DNA of 64,000 bases from Heteroscillospira sp050943935 (GCA_050943935.1 JBMNQC010000006.1:62001-126000), one strand, 5' to 3'; shown: positions 44,493 to 54,270, counted from the first letter of the stretch. Notes: generated by a model from the sequence alone, not told the origin. A program made the numbers and translations.

Positions 44493-45329
44493 TTAGTTTC
44501 CTTTCAGCGCCGCGGCGATGGCGTCGGCGCACTGGTCTGTGGAGAGAGCGTCAAGGGGCAGTCCGAAGCCCCCCTTGTTCAGGCGGTAGATAAGCTCCGT
44601 GGTCTCCGGCACGGTGAGCCCCAGATTTTTCAGTTCCTCCACCCGGGAAAAGACCTCCTGAGGCGTGCCCTGCATGGCAAGTCTGCCCTCGGAGAGCACC
44701 AGTATACGGTCGGCGTCTATGGCCTCGCGCATATGGTGGGTAATGAGCACTACTGTTATGCCGTTTTCCCGGCACAGGCGCTTCACCGCCGTGAGCACCT
44801 CCCGTCGGCCCCTGGGGTCCAGCATGGCGGTTGGCTCGTCCAGCACTATGCACTCCGGCTCCATGGCCAGTATGCCCGCTATGGCCACACGCTGCTTCTG
44901 TCCGCCGGAGAGCAGGTGGGGAGCTCTGTCCCTAAAGCCGTACATATCCACGGCCTTCAGGGCCGCGTCCACCCGGCGGCGTATCTCTTTGGAGGGCAGA
45001 CCCAGATTCTCCGGGGCGAAGGCCACATCGTCCTCCACAACGCTGGCGACTATCTGATTGTCGGGGTTCTGGAAAACCAGTCCAACCGTGCGGCGTATAT
45101 CCATAAGCTTCTCCTCGTCGGAGGTGTCCATGCTCCGGACGTACACCTTGCCCCCGTCGGGCAGGGCGATAGCGTTGAAGTGGCGCACAAGAGTGGATTT
45201 ACCCGAGCCGTTGTGCCCCAGTATTGCCACCAGAGAGCCTTTTTCTATGCTGAGGTCCAGCCCGTGCAGAACAGTCAGCTCCTCCTCGCCGCTGTTGTAG
45301 CGGCTCACGAGCTTATCTGTGCGAATCAT
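44493..45329 (-). CDS. ecfA1: Energy-coupling factor transporter ATP-binding protein EcfA1
   Basis: About 278 residues from ATG 45329 (MIRTDKLVSRYN); a GTG at 45347 overlapping the upstream stop is the alternative. Walker A GHNGSGKSTLVRHFNAI, Q-loop GLVFQNPDNQIVASVVEDD, signature LSGGQKQRVAIAG and Walker B CIVLDEPTAMLDPRGR identify EcfA1. First gene of the ecfA1-ecfA2-ecfT-truA operon, tightly following the RlmI-like gene. Confidence 0.95.
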   Translation of the reverse strand: MIRTDKLVSRYNSGEEELTVLHGLDLSIEKGSLVAILGHNGSGKSTLVRHFNAIALPDGGKVYVRSMDTSDEEKLMDIRRTVGLVFQNPDNQIVASVVEDDVAFAPENLGLPSKEIRRRVDAALKAVDMYGFRDRAPHLLSGGQKQRVAIAGILAMEPECIVLDEPTAMLDPRGRREVLTAVKRLCRENGITVVLITHHMREAIDADRILVLSEGRLAMQGTPQEVFSRVEELKNLGLTVPETTELIYRLNKGGFGLPLDALSTDQCADAIAAALKGN

Positions 45330-45343
45330 ATCCGCCACGGCGC

Positions 45344-46207
45344 TCACCCGCATATCCAGCGGCATGCCGCGCCGCAGGGCAGCACCAAGCCGCTGTCACG
45401 CACAGGCAGGCCCAGCTCCTGAGCCTCGCTGTGTCCGCCGAAGCGCCTGGTGAAGATGCTCTCGCTCATATAGGTGAGCACGGAGGGGGACAGGCCTGTG
45501 GTGTAGGAGTTTATTATGACGAACAGGGGGTCGTCCGACAAAACGCCGCTCACAAGTTCCAGGAATGGCCAGAGGTTTTCCTCCAGCTTCCATATCTCTC
45601 CTGAGGGGCCCCGGCCGTAGCTGGGCGGATCCATGATGATGGCGTCGTAGCGCCGTCCCCGGCGGATCTCACGCTCCACAAATTTGGCGCAGTCGTCCAC
45701 TATCCAGCGTATGGGCTTGTCCGCCACGCCGGAGGAGGCGGCGTTCTCCCTCGCCCACTGCACCATGCCCCGGGCCGCGTCCACATGGCAGACGCTGGCT
45801 CCCGCCGAGGCGCAGGCCACGCTGGCGGCGCCGGTGTAGCCGAAAAGGTTCAGCACGCTTATTGGGCGTACGGCATTTTTTATCTGTTCCATGGCGAAAT
45901 CCCAGTTTGCGCCCTGCTCGGGGAAGATGCCCGTGTGCTTGAAATTCATGGGCTTGATGTTAAAGGTCAGCTCGCCGTATTTCACCTGCCAGTGCTCGGG
46001 CAGACGGCGCTTCTCCCAGGCTCCGCCGCCCCGGTCGGAGCGGTGATAGCGGGCGGAAAACTCCCGCCAGCCGGGATTTTTTCTGGGCGTGTCCCATATG
46101 GCCTGAGGATCTGGGCGCACCAGAATGTGCTCTCCCCAGCGCTCCAGCTTTTCGCCCCGGGAGCAGTCCAGAATTTCAAAATCTTTCCATTTATTGGTTA
46201 TCCACAT
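45344..46207 (-). CDS. Class I SAM-dependent rRNA methyltransferase (RlmI-like)
   Basis: 287 residues. SAM-binding VLNLFGYTGAASVACASAGA (about 118-137), acidic VDAARGMVQWARENA and catalytic IIMDPPSYGRG (about 190) match the RlmI/RlmK family that makes m5C or m7G in 23S rRNA. The N-terminal PUA domain of RlmI is missing; this shorter form is common in Firmicutes. It reads into the ecf operon. Confidence 0.83.
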   Translation of the reverse strand: MWITNKWKDFEILDCSRGEKLERWGEHILVRPDPQAIWDTPRKNPGWREFSARYHRSDRGGGAWEKRRLPEHWQVKYGELTFNIKPMNFKHTGIFPEQGANWDFAMEQIKNAVRPISVLNLFGYTGAASVACASAGASVCHVDAARGMVQWARENAASSGVADKPIRWIVDDCAKFVEREIRRGRRYDAIIMDPPSYGRGPSGEIWKLEENLWPFLELVSGVLSDDPLFVIINSYTTGLSPSVLTYMSESIFTRRFGGHSEAQELGLPVRDSGLVLPCGAACRWICG

Positions 46208-47177
46208 AGATTATTTCCCTCATTTATACGGAAATATATATTTAAGCTATTGTAACGTGTTATTATACCACCAAAGCCCTGTGCGGTCAACATTTTCGAC
46301 ATGGACGCGGAGCACACGGAAGTCGGCTGGATTTAGTAAAGCGTGACGAATGAATAGTGAAGAATTTATGTGACGCTTCGCACCACCAATAGAATCCGTT
46401 CCCCTAACAGGGGAGCTGTCGCGGAGCAACTGAAGGGTTTAACCTATCAAGTTTGCTTGGAACTAATTCTGAGCGTGTAGGGGCGCGCATTGCGCGCCCG
46501 TGGAGAAACGGGGCGCAGTCTGCGGACTGCGGTGTGCGACCCCATTTCTTTTAAAAGAAACGGTGTCACCCGCCAAAGAAACTTACCGTTCGCCATGGAC
46601 CATAAGCTGAGCCTTCGGCTCACCTTATTCAAATGGCGAAGTGATAGTGCCACCAAATCGCGCCTGAGTCGGTGGAATTGGGCAATAGAATTCAGCGTGA
46701 AGCTCACATGACAGCGTCGCACCCGGACGCAGGCCAGGACTCACATATGCCTCCGCACGAGCGCGTTGTGCGCGTCGGCGAGGCCCAAAAGAGTATACGA
46801 CTAAGTCGCTTTCTTTGGGAAGTCTGAAACCCGTTTCTTCAAAGAAATGGGTTTCATATCACGACCCCGCAGTACGAACTGATTTCACCGCAGCACCCGG
46901 GCGCATAAGCATGCGGGCGCGCAATGTGCGCCCCTACACACTCTGATGCACCAAAGCCTCCCCTGTGTAAGGGGAGGTGCCCGCCGCAGCGGGCGGAGGG
47001 GTTGTCAATCCCTCAGTCAGCTTCGCTGACAGCTCCCTTTGCACAAGGGAGCCTGAGGCGCGCAGCGACACAACAATTCCTCATTTTTCACTATTCATTC
47101 TTCATTATCAACTATTCCCTTGCGCCCTGTGTCCCGGTGTGATAGTATAAAATCATCCCAAAGCAGGAGGTAAAACC
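46208..47177. other. Gene-free stretch filled by long intergenic repeats
   Basis: Apart from about 130 bases of leader for the methyltransferase gene and 80 bases before the lipoprotein gene, the stretch is a mosaic of repeats: copy 2 of the long repeat (46535-46855), two GGGGCGCGCA-type palindromes (about 46478-46501 and 46911-46935) and the CTCCCCTGTGTAAGGGGAG segment (about 46960-47052). No protein or stable RNA was recognised. Confidence 0.75.
46535..46855 (-). repeat. Long intergenic repeat, copy 2 (inverted)
   Basis: Same element as 31700-32000 and 50398-50715 but in reverse orientation: the ATTTCTTTTAAAAGAAA palindrome comes first and the ATTTCTTT-type palindrome (as its complement) last. 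The opposite orientation shows that copies insert or recombine as units. Confidence 0.85.
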
Positions 47178-47747
47178 ATGAAAAAGCGACTTTTCTGTCT
47201 AGTTTTGGTTCTTTTGCTGTCGGCGGGCTGCTCCGCTGCTCCGGAGGCCGGGCTTTACATAGCTCCAAGCGAGTTTTCGGAGGAGACCGAGGATGTCCTG
47301 AAGCTGTTCAGCAGCGAGCTGCAGTTTTACGACCTGAGCTTTGACGACAGCGTGCAGTCCTTTTCCATGGATATCTGGCTGTATGAGGACGGAGAGTGGG
47401 TGGATGCCGGGGGCACTCACGGCGGCAGGGACTTTCTTCCTGAGCGTTTTGCTCTGCGTATGCTGGATACCTCCTGCGACATCTATATCATTGACGATGA
47501 CGGCAGCTTCACAAAAGGCAGCTTTCCCCTGACTGCAATTGACCCCGGTGAGAGCTTTGCTTTGAGCAGCTGGCATCCCGACGCCAAAACAGAGCTGGAA
47601 CTGAACCAGGAGACCGCTCTTTGGGTCAAGCGCTGGCTCAAGGGCAGCAGCATGGAGGCCTCTTACAGCGAAACGCCGTTCCGGGACGCCCCATGCGACG
47701 CGGGCATAGCCGTCACCCTCACTCTGTCCGACCAGCCCGCGGACTGA
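47178..47747 (+). CDS. Putative lipoprotein of unknown function
   Basis: 189 residues. A lipoprotein signal (MKKRLFCLVLVLLLSAGCSA) has lipobox LSAGC with the lipidated Cys at residue 19. The mature part is acidic, beta-rich and has no family that I recognise; segments FDDSVQSFSMDIWLYEDGEW and LNQETALWVKRWLKG are its clearest blocks. CAGGAGG lies upstream of the ATG. A possible promoter is TTGCGC-17-TAGTAT at about 47127-47155. It stands alone before the YfbR-like gene. Confidence 0.75.
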   Translation: MKKRLFCLVLVLLLSAGCSAAPEAGLYIAPSEFSEETEDVLKLFSSELQFYDLSFDDSVQSFSMDIWLYEDGEWVDAGGTHGGRDFLPERFALRMLDTSCDIYIIDDDGSFTKGSFPLTAIDPGESFALSSWHPDAKTELELNQETALWVKRWLKGSSMEASYSETPFRDAPCDAGIAVTLTLSDQPAD

Positions 47748-47807
47748 GTATTTACTTTTTCATTAAAACATGATACCATCATCTTTACACAAATGGAGGT
47801 ACGCTGA

Positions 47808-48404
47808 GTGAAGCACAGCTTTTTCGCGCTCATATCCCGGATGCGCTTTATAGGCCGCTGGGGGCTGATGCGCAACGTCTCCGGCGAGAATATACAGGAG
47901 CACAGCCACATGACGGCCTGTCTGGCCCACGCCCTGGCGGTAATACGCCGGGATGTGTTCGGCAGGCCCTGTGACGCCAATCTCTGCGCCGCCTGCGCCC
48001 TGTATCACGACGCGGCGGAGATATTCACCGGCGACCTGCCAACTCCCATAAAATACCACGACGGCGCCATACGGGACGCATACAAGCGTGTGGAGGCCGC
48101 GGCTGAGGGACAGCTTCTGTCCGCCCTGCCTGGGGAGCTGCGCCAAAGCTATCACAGCCTTCTGCAGCCGGACGATCCGGAGGTGCGCGAGATTCTGAAG
48201 GCCGCGGACAAGCTGGCGGCCTACATAAAATGCGTTGAGGAGTGCGCCGCGGGCAACGGCGACTTCAAGACCGCCCTCATACAGACCAAAGCCTCCCTAC
48301 TGGCCTACGGCCTGCCGGAGGTGGATTATTTTCTCGAACATTTCGGCAGCGCCTTCGGCCTTACGCTGGACGAGCTGACCGGACAGAATACGGAAAGGAA
48401 CTGA
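47808..48404 (+). CDS. HD-domain 5'-deoxynucleotidase (YfbR-like)
   Basis: 198 residues. The metal site is visible as EHSHMTACLAHAL (His about 33), YHDAAEIFTGDLPTPIKY (HD about 67-68) and KAADKLAAYIKCVEE (Asp about 137), the pattern of YfbR, which removes phosphate from deoxynucleoside 5'-monophosphates. The GTG start at 47808 has TGGAGGT upstream. It precedes the ACT-domain gene by 5 bases. Confidence 0.88.
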   Translation: MKHSFFALISRMRFIGRWGLMRNVSGENIQEHSHMTACLAHALAVIRRDVFGRPCDANLCAACALYHDAAEIFTGDLPTPIKYHDGAIRDAYKRVEAAAEGQLLSALPGELRQSYHSLLQPDDPEVREILKAADKLAAYIKCVEECAAGNGDFKTALIQTKASLLAYGLPEVDYFLEHFGSAFGLTLDELTGQNTERN

Positions 48405-48409
48405 AACAC

Positions 48410-48679
48410 ATGAAAGCAATAGTCACCGTTATCGGAAAGGACACCGTGGGCATAATCGCCGACGTATGCTCCCTGCTGGCAGCTCAGGGTGTGAACGTGC
48501 TGGATATCAGCCAGACCGTTCTGCAGGAGTATTTCACCATGATAATGCTGGTGGACGCCTCCAAGTGCGCCGTCCCCTTCGCCGAGCTGAGCCAGATGCT
48601 CAAGGACAACGGAAACGAGCGCGGCCTTGTTATCCGCATCCAGCGCGAGGATATTTTCAACGCCATGCACCGCATTTAA
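48410..48679 (+). CDS. ACT-domain protein, UPF0237
   Basis: 89 residues, one complete ACT fold (MKAIVTVIGKDTVGIIADVC...). ACT domains bind amino acids or related small ligands. UPF0237 is nearly always followed by a UPF0210 gene, as here (22 bases downstream), so the two probably work together. Function unknown. Confidence 0.93.
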   Translation: MKAIVTVIGKDTVGIIADVCSLLAAQGVNVLDISQTVLQEYFTMIMLVDASKCAVPFAELSQMLKDNGNERGLVIRIQREDIFNAMHRI

Positions 48680-48701
48680 AGGCGGGTTAGGAGATTAGAT
48701 T

Positions 48702-50060
48702 ATGATAAACCAGGGAGAAATACTCCAGACCATAGAGATGATAGATCAGCAGCATCTTGATGTGCGCACCATTACCATGGGCATCTCTCTGCGCGACTGC
48801 GCAGATGAGGACATCAAAAGAAGCTGCGACAAGGTCTACGACAAGATCTGCCGCTATGCCGGCAATCTGGTAAAGACCGGCGAGGACATAGAGGCCGAGT
48901 TCGGCATACCCATAGTGAACAAGCGCATTTCAGTAACCCCCATAGCCATGGTGGCCGAGAGCTGCAGGGCTCAGAACTTCGCTCCCTTTGCCGTTGCTCT
49001 GGACAGAGCCGCCAAAGAGGTGGGCGTCAATTTCCTGGGCGGCTTCTCCGCCCTGGTGCACAAGGGCTTCACCACCGGCGACACCCGGCTCATAGACTCC
49101 ATCCCCGAGGCTCTGGCCACTACGGATTTTGTCTGCTCCAGCGTGAATGTGGGCACTACCAGAGCCGGAATAAACATGGACGCCGTGGCGAGGATGGGTC
49201 GGATTATCAAGGAGACCGCCGACCTTACCGCCGACAGGGCGGGCTTCGGCTGCGCCAAGCTGGTGGTGTTCTGCAACGCCGTTGAGGACAACCCCTTCAT
49301 GGCTGGCGCCTTCCACGGCGTGGGCGAGCCTGAGTGCGTGATAAACGTGGGCGTCTCCGGCCCCGGCGTGGTGAGCCACGCCCTCCAGAGCGCCAAAGGC
49401 AAGAAGTTTGACGAGGTGGCCGAGATAATCAAAAAGACCGCCTTCCGCATCACACGCATGGGCCAGCTCGTGGCACAGGAGGCGTCCAGCCGCCTGAACG
49501 TGCCCTTCGGCGTTGTAGACCTCAGCCTAGCCCCCACCCCCGCCATAGGCGACAGCGTGGCGGATATTCTGGAGATAATGGGTCTCCAGTCCGTGGGCGC
49601 GGCGGGCACCACCGCTGCTCTGGCTCTGCTGAACGACGCCGTTAAAAAGGGCGGCGTGATGGCCTCCGGCCATGTGGGCGGTCTCTCCGGCGCCTTTATC
49701 CCCGTATCCGAGGACGCGGGCATGATAGCCGCGGCTCAGCGGGGCGCTCTCACCATTGAGAAGCTTGAGGCCATGACCTGCGTCTGCTCCGTGGGTCTGG
49801 ACATGATAGCCGTCCCCGGCGACACCAGCGCCGAGACCCTCTCCGGCATAATCGCCGACGAGGCCGCCATAGGAATGGTGAACAACAAGACCACCGCCGT
49901 GCGCCTCATCCCCGCCCCCGGCAAAAAAGTGGGCGACATGGTGGACTTCGGCGGCCTGCTGGGTACCGCCCCCGTAATGCCTGTTAATCCCTATTCCCAG
50001 GCTGAATTCATAGCCCGCGGCGGACGCATCCCCGCGCCCCTGCACAGTCTGAGGAACTAG
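48702..50060 (+). CDS. UPF0210/PFL family protein (DUF711)
   Basis: 452 residues, full length. Starts ILQTIEMIDQQHLDVRTITMGISLRDC and contains the Gly-rich DLSLAPTPAIGDSVADILE and MASGHVGGLSGAFIPVSED segments of DUF711. The fold is related to pyruvate formate-lyase-like barrels, but no glycyl-radical site is present. Activity unknown. Co-occurs with UPF0237 upstream and overlaps nothing; the DUF896 gene follows by 2 bases. Confidence 0.92.
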   Translation: MINQGEILQTIEMIDQQHLDVRTITMGISLRDCADEDIKRSCDKVYDKICRYAGNLVKTGEDIEAEFGIPIVNKRISVTPIAMVAESCRAQNFAPFAVALDRAAKEVGVNFLGGFSALVHKGFTTGDTRLIDSIPEALATTDFVCSSVNVGTTRAGINMDAVARMGRIIKETADLTADRAGFGCAKLVVFCNAVEDNPFMAGAFHGVGEPECVINVGVSGPGVVSHALQSAKGKKFDEVAEIIKKTAFRITRMGQLVAQEASSRLNVPFGVVDLSLAPTPAIGDSVADILEIMGLQSVGAAGTTAALALLNDAVKKGGVMASGHVGGLSGAFIPVSEDAGMIAAAQRGALTIEKLEAMTCVCSVGLDMIAVPGDTSAETLSGIIADEAAIGMVNNKTTAVRLIPAPGKKVGDMVDFGGLLGTAPVMPVNPYSQAEFIARGGRIPAPLHSLRN

Positions 50061-50062
50061 AT

Positions 50063-50266
50063 ATGGAGCAGTATAAGATCGACCGCATAAACGCCCTTGC
50101 CCGTCTGGCAAAGGAGCGTCCCCTGACAAATGCCGAGGCCGATGAGCGACATGCCCTGCGCCAGGAATATCTGGACGAGTGGCGCCGCAGCACCATCGCC
50201 ACTCTGGAAAACACCTATATAGACGACGGCAGCGGAAATCTCCGCAAGCTGAAGAAAAAAGAGTAA
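50063..50266 (+). CDS. DUF896 protein (UPF0291/YnzC-like)
   Basis: 67 residues with the DUF896 pattern: IDRINALARLAKERPLTNAE, then RQEYLDEWRRS. Bacillus YnzC belongs to this family of small three-helix proteins, linked there to the SOS response operon. It ends the UPF0237-UPF0210 run and is followed by a strong terminator. Confidence 0.9.
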   Translation: MEQYKIDRINALARLAKERPLTNAEADERHALRQEYLDEWRRSTIATLENTYIDDGSGNLRKLKKKE

Positions 50267-50267
50267 G

Positions 50268-50299
50268 AAAAAGCTCCTCCCGCATGGGAGGAGCTTTTT
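50268..50299 (+). terminator. Intrinsic terminator after the DUF896 gene
   Basis: 14-bp arms (50268-50281 and 50286-50299) with a 4-base loop and T-run, directly after the stop codon. Confidence 0.92.
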
Positions 50300-51007
50300 C
50301 GTCGGCGTGATCCCTGTAGGGGCGCGCATTGCGCGCCAGGGTACTTATGCGCCCGGGTGCGGCGGTAAAATCGGTTCGTACTGCGGGGTCGTGTTCTGAA
50401 ACCCATTTCTTTAAAGAAACGGGTTTCAGGCTTCCCAAAGAACTTGCCTAAATCGTATACTCTTTTGGGCCTCGCCGACGCGCACAACGCGCTCGTGCGG
50501 CGGTAGCTGCAAGCTCTGGCCTAAGTCTGGGTGCAACGCTGTCAGGTGAGCTTAATGCTGAAATCTACTGCCCAATTCCACCGACTCAGGCGCGATTTAG
50601 TGGCGCTCACCCTTCGCCATTTGAGTAAGGTGAGCGCCAGCTCAGCTTACGGCCCTTGGCGAACATGATGTTTCTTTGGCGGGCGACACCGTTTCTTTTA
50701 AAAGAAATGGGGTCGCACACCGCAGTCCGCAGACTGCGCCCCCGCTTTTCCTCCCCTAACAGGAGTCGGGGCGTTAAGAAAACGTGCCGGTGGCACGTTT
50801 TTGCCTCCGAACTGCCGCAGCGGGCGGAAGGGTTTAAACTTCCGAATTTGCTTTAAGCTGACTTGAGGGATTAAACCCTTCAGTCGCTCCGCGACAGCTC
50901 CCCTGTTAGGGGAGCGGATTCTATTGGTGGCGCGGCAAAGAATTTAATCGTCGCGCAGCGACACCACAATTTTTCGTTCTTCACTATTCATTATTCACTT
51001 TTTATGC
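50300..51007. other. Gene-free stretch with long intergenic repeat
   Basis: Starts with the GGGGCGCGCATTGCGCGCC palindrome (about 50317-50338), contains copy 3 of the long repeat (50398-50715), then a variant of the CTCCCCTAACAGG segment in both orientations (about 50750-50920). No protein or RNA gene recognised. Confidence 0.75.
50398..50715 (+). repeat. Long intergenic repeat, copy 3
   Basis: Same orientation as copy 1 (31700-32000), with both end palindromes and the central GCGCACAACGCGC hairpin conserved. Divergence is mostly between the hairpins, which suggests that structure is the selected or mobile feature. Confidence 0.85.
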
Positions 51008-51484
51008 CTAGCCCTCCGCGTAATACGCGGCGCTCATCTCCTCCTCGCTCACCACGGCATAGGAGCGCTTGCTGTGATTCCAGTCCTCCGGGCGCTGCTT
51101 TTCAGCGAAGAAAACATATACAACGGCGTCCTCCGGCCACTCCTGGTCCATGGGCATGGAGAAAACGCCGTGCTCATCCGCGGCCGATGGCTTGCCCTGC
51201 CATATAGACGCCGAGTCCAGGCGCTGCTTTTGGGCGGCAAGCTCATTTTCCGCAAGTTCAAAGTACAGTTCCAAAGTATGTCCGTTCTGCAGAAAGGCCG
51301 GAGTATAGCGCAGCTCCGCCCCCTCCGGCAGCCGGGCTGGAAAGGCGGCGGTCAGGCGGGCATCCAGCTTCTGCCGGGCGATGGCATATTCGTCCCCGTA
51401 ATCCGGCGCTTTAATGCCATGCAGACCCACAGCCGCAAGGCAGACTATCAGCGCAGGCACCAGCCATTTCAGGCGTTTTTTCAT
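51008..51484 (-). CDS. Small membrane-anchored protein of unknown function
   Basis: About 158 residues. The start at 51484 gives MKKRLKWLVPALIVCLAAVGLHG, an N-terminal signal anchor. The rest is soluble and probably outside the membrane, with YTPAFLQNGHTLELYFELAENEL and a Trp/Glu-rich C-terminus. No domain recognised. It lies between a repeat block and the aldo/keto reductase terminator, with no operon partner. Confidence 0.68.
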   Translation of the reverse strand: MKKRLKWLVPALIVCLAAVGLHGIKAPDYGDEYAIARQKLDARLTAAFPARLPEGAELRYTPAFLQNGHTLELYFELAENELAAQKQRLDSASIWQGKPSAADEHGVFSMPMDQEWPEDAVVYVFFAEKQRPEDWNHSKRSYAVVSEEEMSAAYYAEG

Positions 51485-51541
51485 CGTATCACCGGCCTTT
51501 CTCGGTTTCACACATTATATCAGCTTATTTGTAAAAATTTC

Positions 51542-51575
51542 AATACGCCGCCCCGACAATTCGGGGCGGCGTATT
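51542..51575 (-). terminator. Terminator after the aldo/keto reductase gene
   Basis: 15-bp perfect arms (51542-51556 and 51561-51575) with a 4-base loop, 8 bases after the minus-strand stop; a T-rich run follows on that strand. Confidence 0.85.
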
Positions 51576-51582
51576 TTGTGTG

Positions 51583-52701
51583 TTATTTCTTCTCAAATAT
51601 ATCACGTATCGCGGCCAGGTGTTCGCGGATGGGCAGGTGCTGGGGGCAGTGCTCCTCGCAGGCGGCGCAGCCTATGCAGTCGGAGGGCTTGCCCTTGCCG
51701 ATAGTAGTACGGTCAAACATCATGGTGGGGAAATTTCCGCTTCCGTACTGCTTCATGCCGTTGTAGACGCTGAACAGGTCGGGTATGGGAATGTTTTTTG
51801 GGCATCCATCCACGCAGTAACGGCAGTTGGTGCAGCCTATTTCACCGGAGGCTGCCAGAATGGTGCGCACACGCTCCACGGCCATACGCTCATCGTAATT
51901 CAGGGGCCTGAAATCGGCCATATATTCGGTGTTGTCCGCCACCTGCTCCACGGTGGACATACCGCTGAGAACTACCGCCACATTTTCCAGAGACGCGGCA
52001 TAGCGCACGGCGTAGGAGGCCGGACTTGCTCCGTCTCCCAGGGCGGAAAATTCCGCCGCGGCGTTTTCCGGCAGCTTGGCAAGGCCGCCGCCCTTTACAG
52101 GCTCCATGACTATAACGGGCTTGCCGTGCTTCTCAGCCACCTCATAGCAGGCCCGGGACTGTACGGAAGGGCTTTCCCAGTCTGCATAGTTTATCTGAAG
52201 CTGGACCACATCCACCTCGGGGTGCTCGGTGAGTATCATATCCAGATACTCGGGGCTGTCGTGGAAGGAAAAGCCTATAAAGCGGGCCCGTCCGCTCTTT
52301 TTAAGACCGGCCAGATAGCCGAAGCCGTCGGCCTTCTGCACCTTGGGATATGTGGGCTTGCCCATGTTGTGCATGAGGACTATGTCAAAGTAGTCCACGC
52401 CGCAGCGCTCCAGAGAAGTTGAAAATGCGCGCTCATAGTCCTCGTGATTTTTGTTGCCCCAGGGCGGCAGCTTGTCCGTAAGCAGGAAGCTGTCACGACT
52501 GTGGCGGCTGGTCAGACAGCGGCGGAGAGCCTCCTCCGAGCCGTTGTAGACGTAGGCGGTATCGAAATAATTGAAGCCCCGCTCCAGAAACATATCCACC
52601 ATACGGCAGACCTGCTGGTCGTCTATATTTCCCTCGGCGGCTCCGGGCAGGCGCATGGCGCCGAAGCCCAATTTTTTATTGAAAAGCTCTCTAATATCCA
52701 T
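51583..52701 (-). CDS. Aldo/keto reductase with C-terminal [4Fe-4S] ferredoxin motifs
   Basis: 372 residues. The AKR barrel shows GFGAMRLPG at the start, the catalytic Asp-Tyr pair in NYFDTAYVYNGSEEAL (about 42-57), a Lys in LLTDKLPP and a His in IVLMHNMGKP. The C-terminus carries CTNCRYCVDGCPKNIPIP and CIGCAACEEHCPQHLPI, typical of the clostridial ferredoxin-type AKR class. NADPH- or ferredoxin-linked reduction is expected; the substrate is unknown. Single gene with its own terminator. Confidence 0.92.
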   Translation of the reverse strand: MDIRELFNKKLGFGAMRLPGAAEGNIDDQQVCRMVDMFLERGFNYFDTAYVYNGSEEALRRCLTSRHSRDSFLLTDKLPPWGNKNHEDYERAFSTSLERCGVDYFDIVLMHNMGKPTYPKVQKADGFGYLAGLKKSGRARFIGFSFHDSPEYLDMILTEHPEVDVVQLQINYADWESPSVQSRACYEVAEKHGKPVIVMEPVKGGGLAKLPENAAAEFSALGDGASPASYAVRYAASLENVAVVLSGMSTVEQVADNTEYMADFRPLNYDERMAVERVRTILAASGEIGCTNCRYCVDGCPKNIPIPDLFSVYNGMKQYGSGNFPTMMFDRTTIGKGKPSDCIGCAACEEHCPQHLPIREHLAAIRDIFEKK

Positions 52702-52823
52702 CAGCTTACCTCCTCTGCATATTGACCAAGATTATATCACAAACTTGTGCGTTTTGCAATAAGTAACCGCAAATGCGGATAACGCATAGGATAGTGCAGC
52801 AGCAACAGTTAGGAATGATAGCA

Positions 52824-53042
52824 ATGAATACCACACTCTGGAATCTTGAGCTCGGCTCAAGCGGGGAAATTTCCCGGCTGCGTGGAGATACCGCAGCGCG
52901 CAGGCGGCTTATGGACCTTGGCTTCGTGCCGGGAGCACGCCCACGCAAGCTGCTGGAAAACCGCGGTATGGCCGCCTGGCTCATAGGCGGCACACTCATA
53001 GCCCTCCGGCGGGAGGATGCCGACAGAATACTCATGGGGTGA
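52824..53042 (+). CDS. feoA: Ferrous iron transport protein A
   Basis: About 72 residues, a single SH3-like FeoA domain (LMDLGFVPGARPRKLLENRG ... GGTLIALRREDADRILM). The start at 52824 has AGGA upstream. It precedes feoB by 14 bases, the usual order. FeoA binds or regulates the FeoB Fe2+ channel. Because feoB is interrupted, it may be without a partner in this genome state. Confidence 0.92.
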   Translation: MNTTLWNLELGSSGEISRLRGDTAARRRLMDLGFVPGARPRKLLENRGMAAWLIGGTLIALRREDADRILMG

Positions 53043-53056
53043 ATCGGAGGAAAACT

Positions 53057-54250
53057 ATGACGGAAAGCACACAGAGGCTGATAGCCCTCGGGGGAAATCC
53101 CAATGTTGGAAAAAGCACCATCTTCAACAGCCTGACCGGCATGCGCCAGCACACCGGCAACTGGAGCGGCAAGACAGTAGGCTGTGCCTTCGGCCGCTGC
53201 TGCCTCCCGGATGGAGAGCTCACCTTCGCAGACCTGCCTGGTACATATTCCCTCTGCGCCTCCAGCGCCGAGGAGGCGCTGGCTCGGGATTTTATATGCT
53301 TCGGCGGCGCAGAGCAGGTGTGCATTGTCTGCGACGGGGGCTGTCTCAGCCGCGGGCTGGCGCTGACACTACAGGTTATGGAGGCTCACCCCAGAGTAAC
53401 GCTCTGCGTAAATCTGCTGGACGAGGCCGAAAAGCTGGGACTGCAGCCCAACCTGACAGTCCTGTCCCAAGAGCTGGGTATACCTGTGTGCGGAGCCTCC
53501 GCCGCCCGGGGTCAGGGCATAGACGGCTTATTGCAGGCGCTGGACGCGCCATACAAGTCCACCGGCGGACAAAGCGTCAAATATTCCGGTGATATTGAGG
53601 CGGCCATAGCCGCCTGTCTGAAGGCTCTGGGCAAATCCCTGCCGGACGGCTGCGCACGCTTTGCCGCTCTGTGCCTGCTACGGGGCGACCGGGATGCCGT
53701 TCAGTCCATATCAGAGCATTTAAAGCTGCCCCGGCCGTTGCTGGATGAGGCAGCCGCAGCGGGGCGCAGACTGCTCTCAAGTCCCGAAACCATAGACGAC
53801 AGAATAGCCGCGTCGCTCTCGGCCAGAGCCCGTGAGCTTGAGGCGCTGTGCTGTCAGGCAGGCCGGGAACGCACCCGTGGTATCGACCGGTTTCTTACCC
53901 ATCCCATACTAGGCCTGCCGGCCATGGCTCTGCTGCTGGGGGCGGTGCTGTGGCTGACAATAGTAGGGGCAAATTATCCGTCAGCCCTTCTGAGCCGGGC
54001 TTTGTTTTCTCTCGGCGGGCTGCTTGAGGGGTTCTTATCCTTTTTGCCCGCCTGGGCGCGAAGCGCCCTGTTCGACGGAGTATGGCGCACATCCGCCTGG
54101 GTCACGGCCGTAATGCTGCCGCCTATGGCAATTTTCTTTCCCCTGTTCACCCTGCTGGAGGACATGGGATATCTCCCAAGGGTGGCTTTTAATCTGGACT
54201 ATTTCTTCCAAAAGGCCCATGGAAGCGGCAAGCAGGCACTAACCATGTGC
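53057..54250 (+). pseudogene. feoB: FeoB ferrous iron transporter, N-terminal part (interrupted by mobile element)
   Basis: Codons 1-398 of feoB. The G domain has GGNPNVGKSTIFNSLTG (G1, about 11), the FADLPGTYSL motif (G3) and NLLDEAEKLG (G4). The membrane part begins near residue 280 (GIDRFLTHPILGLPAMALLL) and runs to HGSGKQALTMC, where the element enters; the frame then reads 38 foreign codons to 54364. The rest is at 61109-61906. Joining the two at the shared CATGTGC gives an uninterrupted 663-residue FeoB with the expected sequence KQALTMCMGFGCN. As it stands, Fe2+ transport should be lost because the gate region and later helices are missing. Confidence 0.93.
54244..54250 (+). repeat. 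Left attachment-site core (attL)
   Basis: CATGTGC shared with 61102-61108. It overlaps feoB codons 396-398 (Thr-Met-Cys). Seven bases of identity fit the short cores used by large serine recombinases. Confidence 0.8.
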
Positions 54251-54270
54251 TCGGTATCCCAGCGTATGCC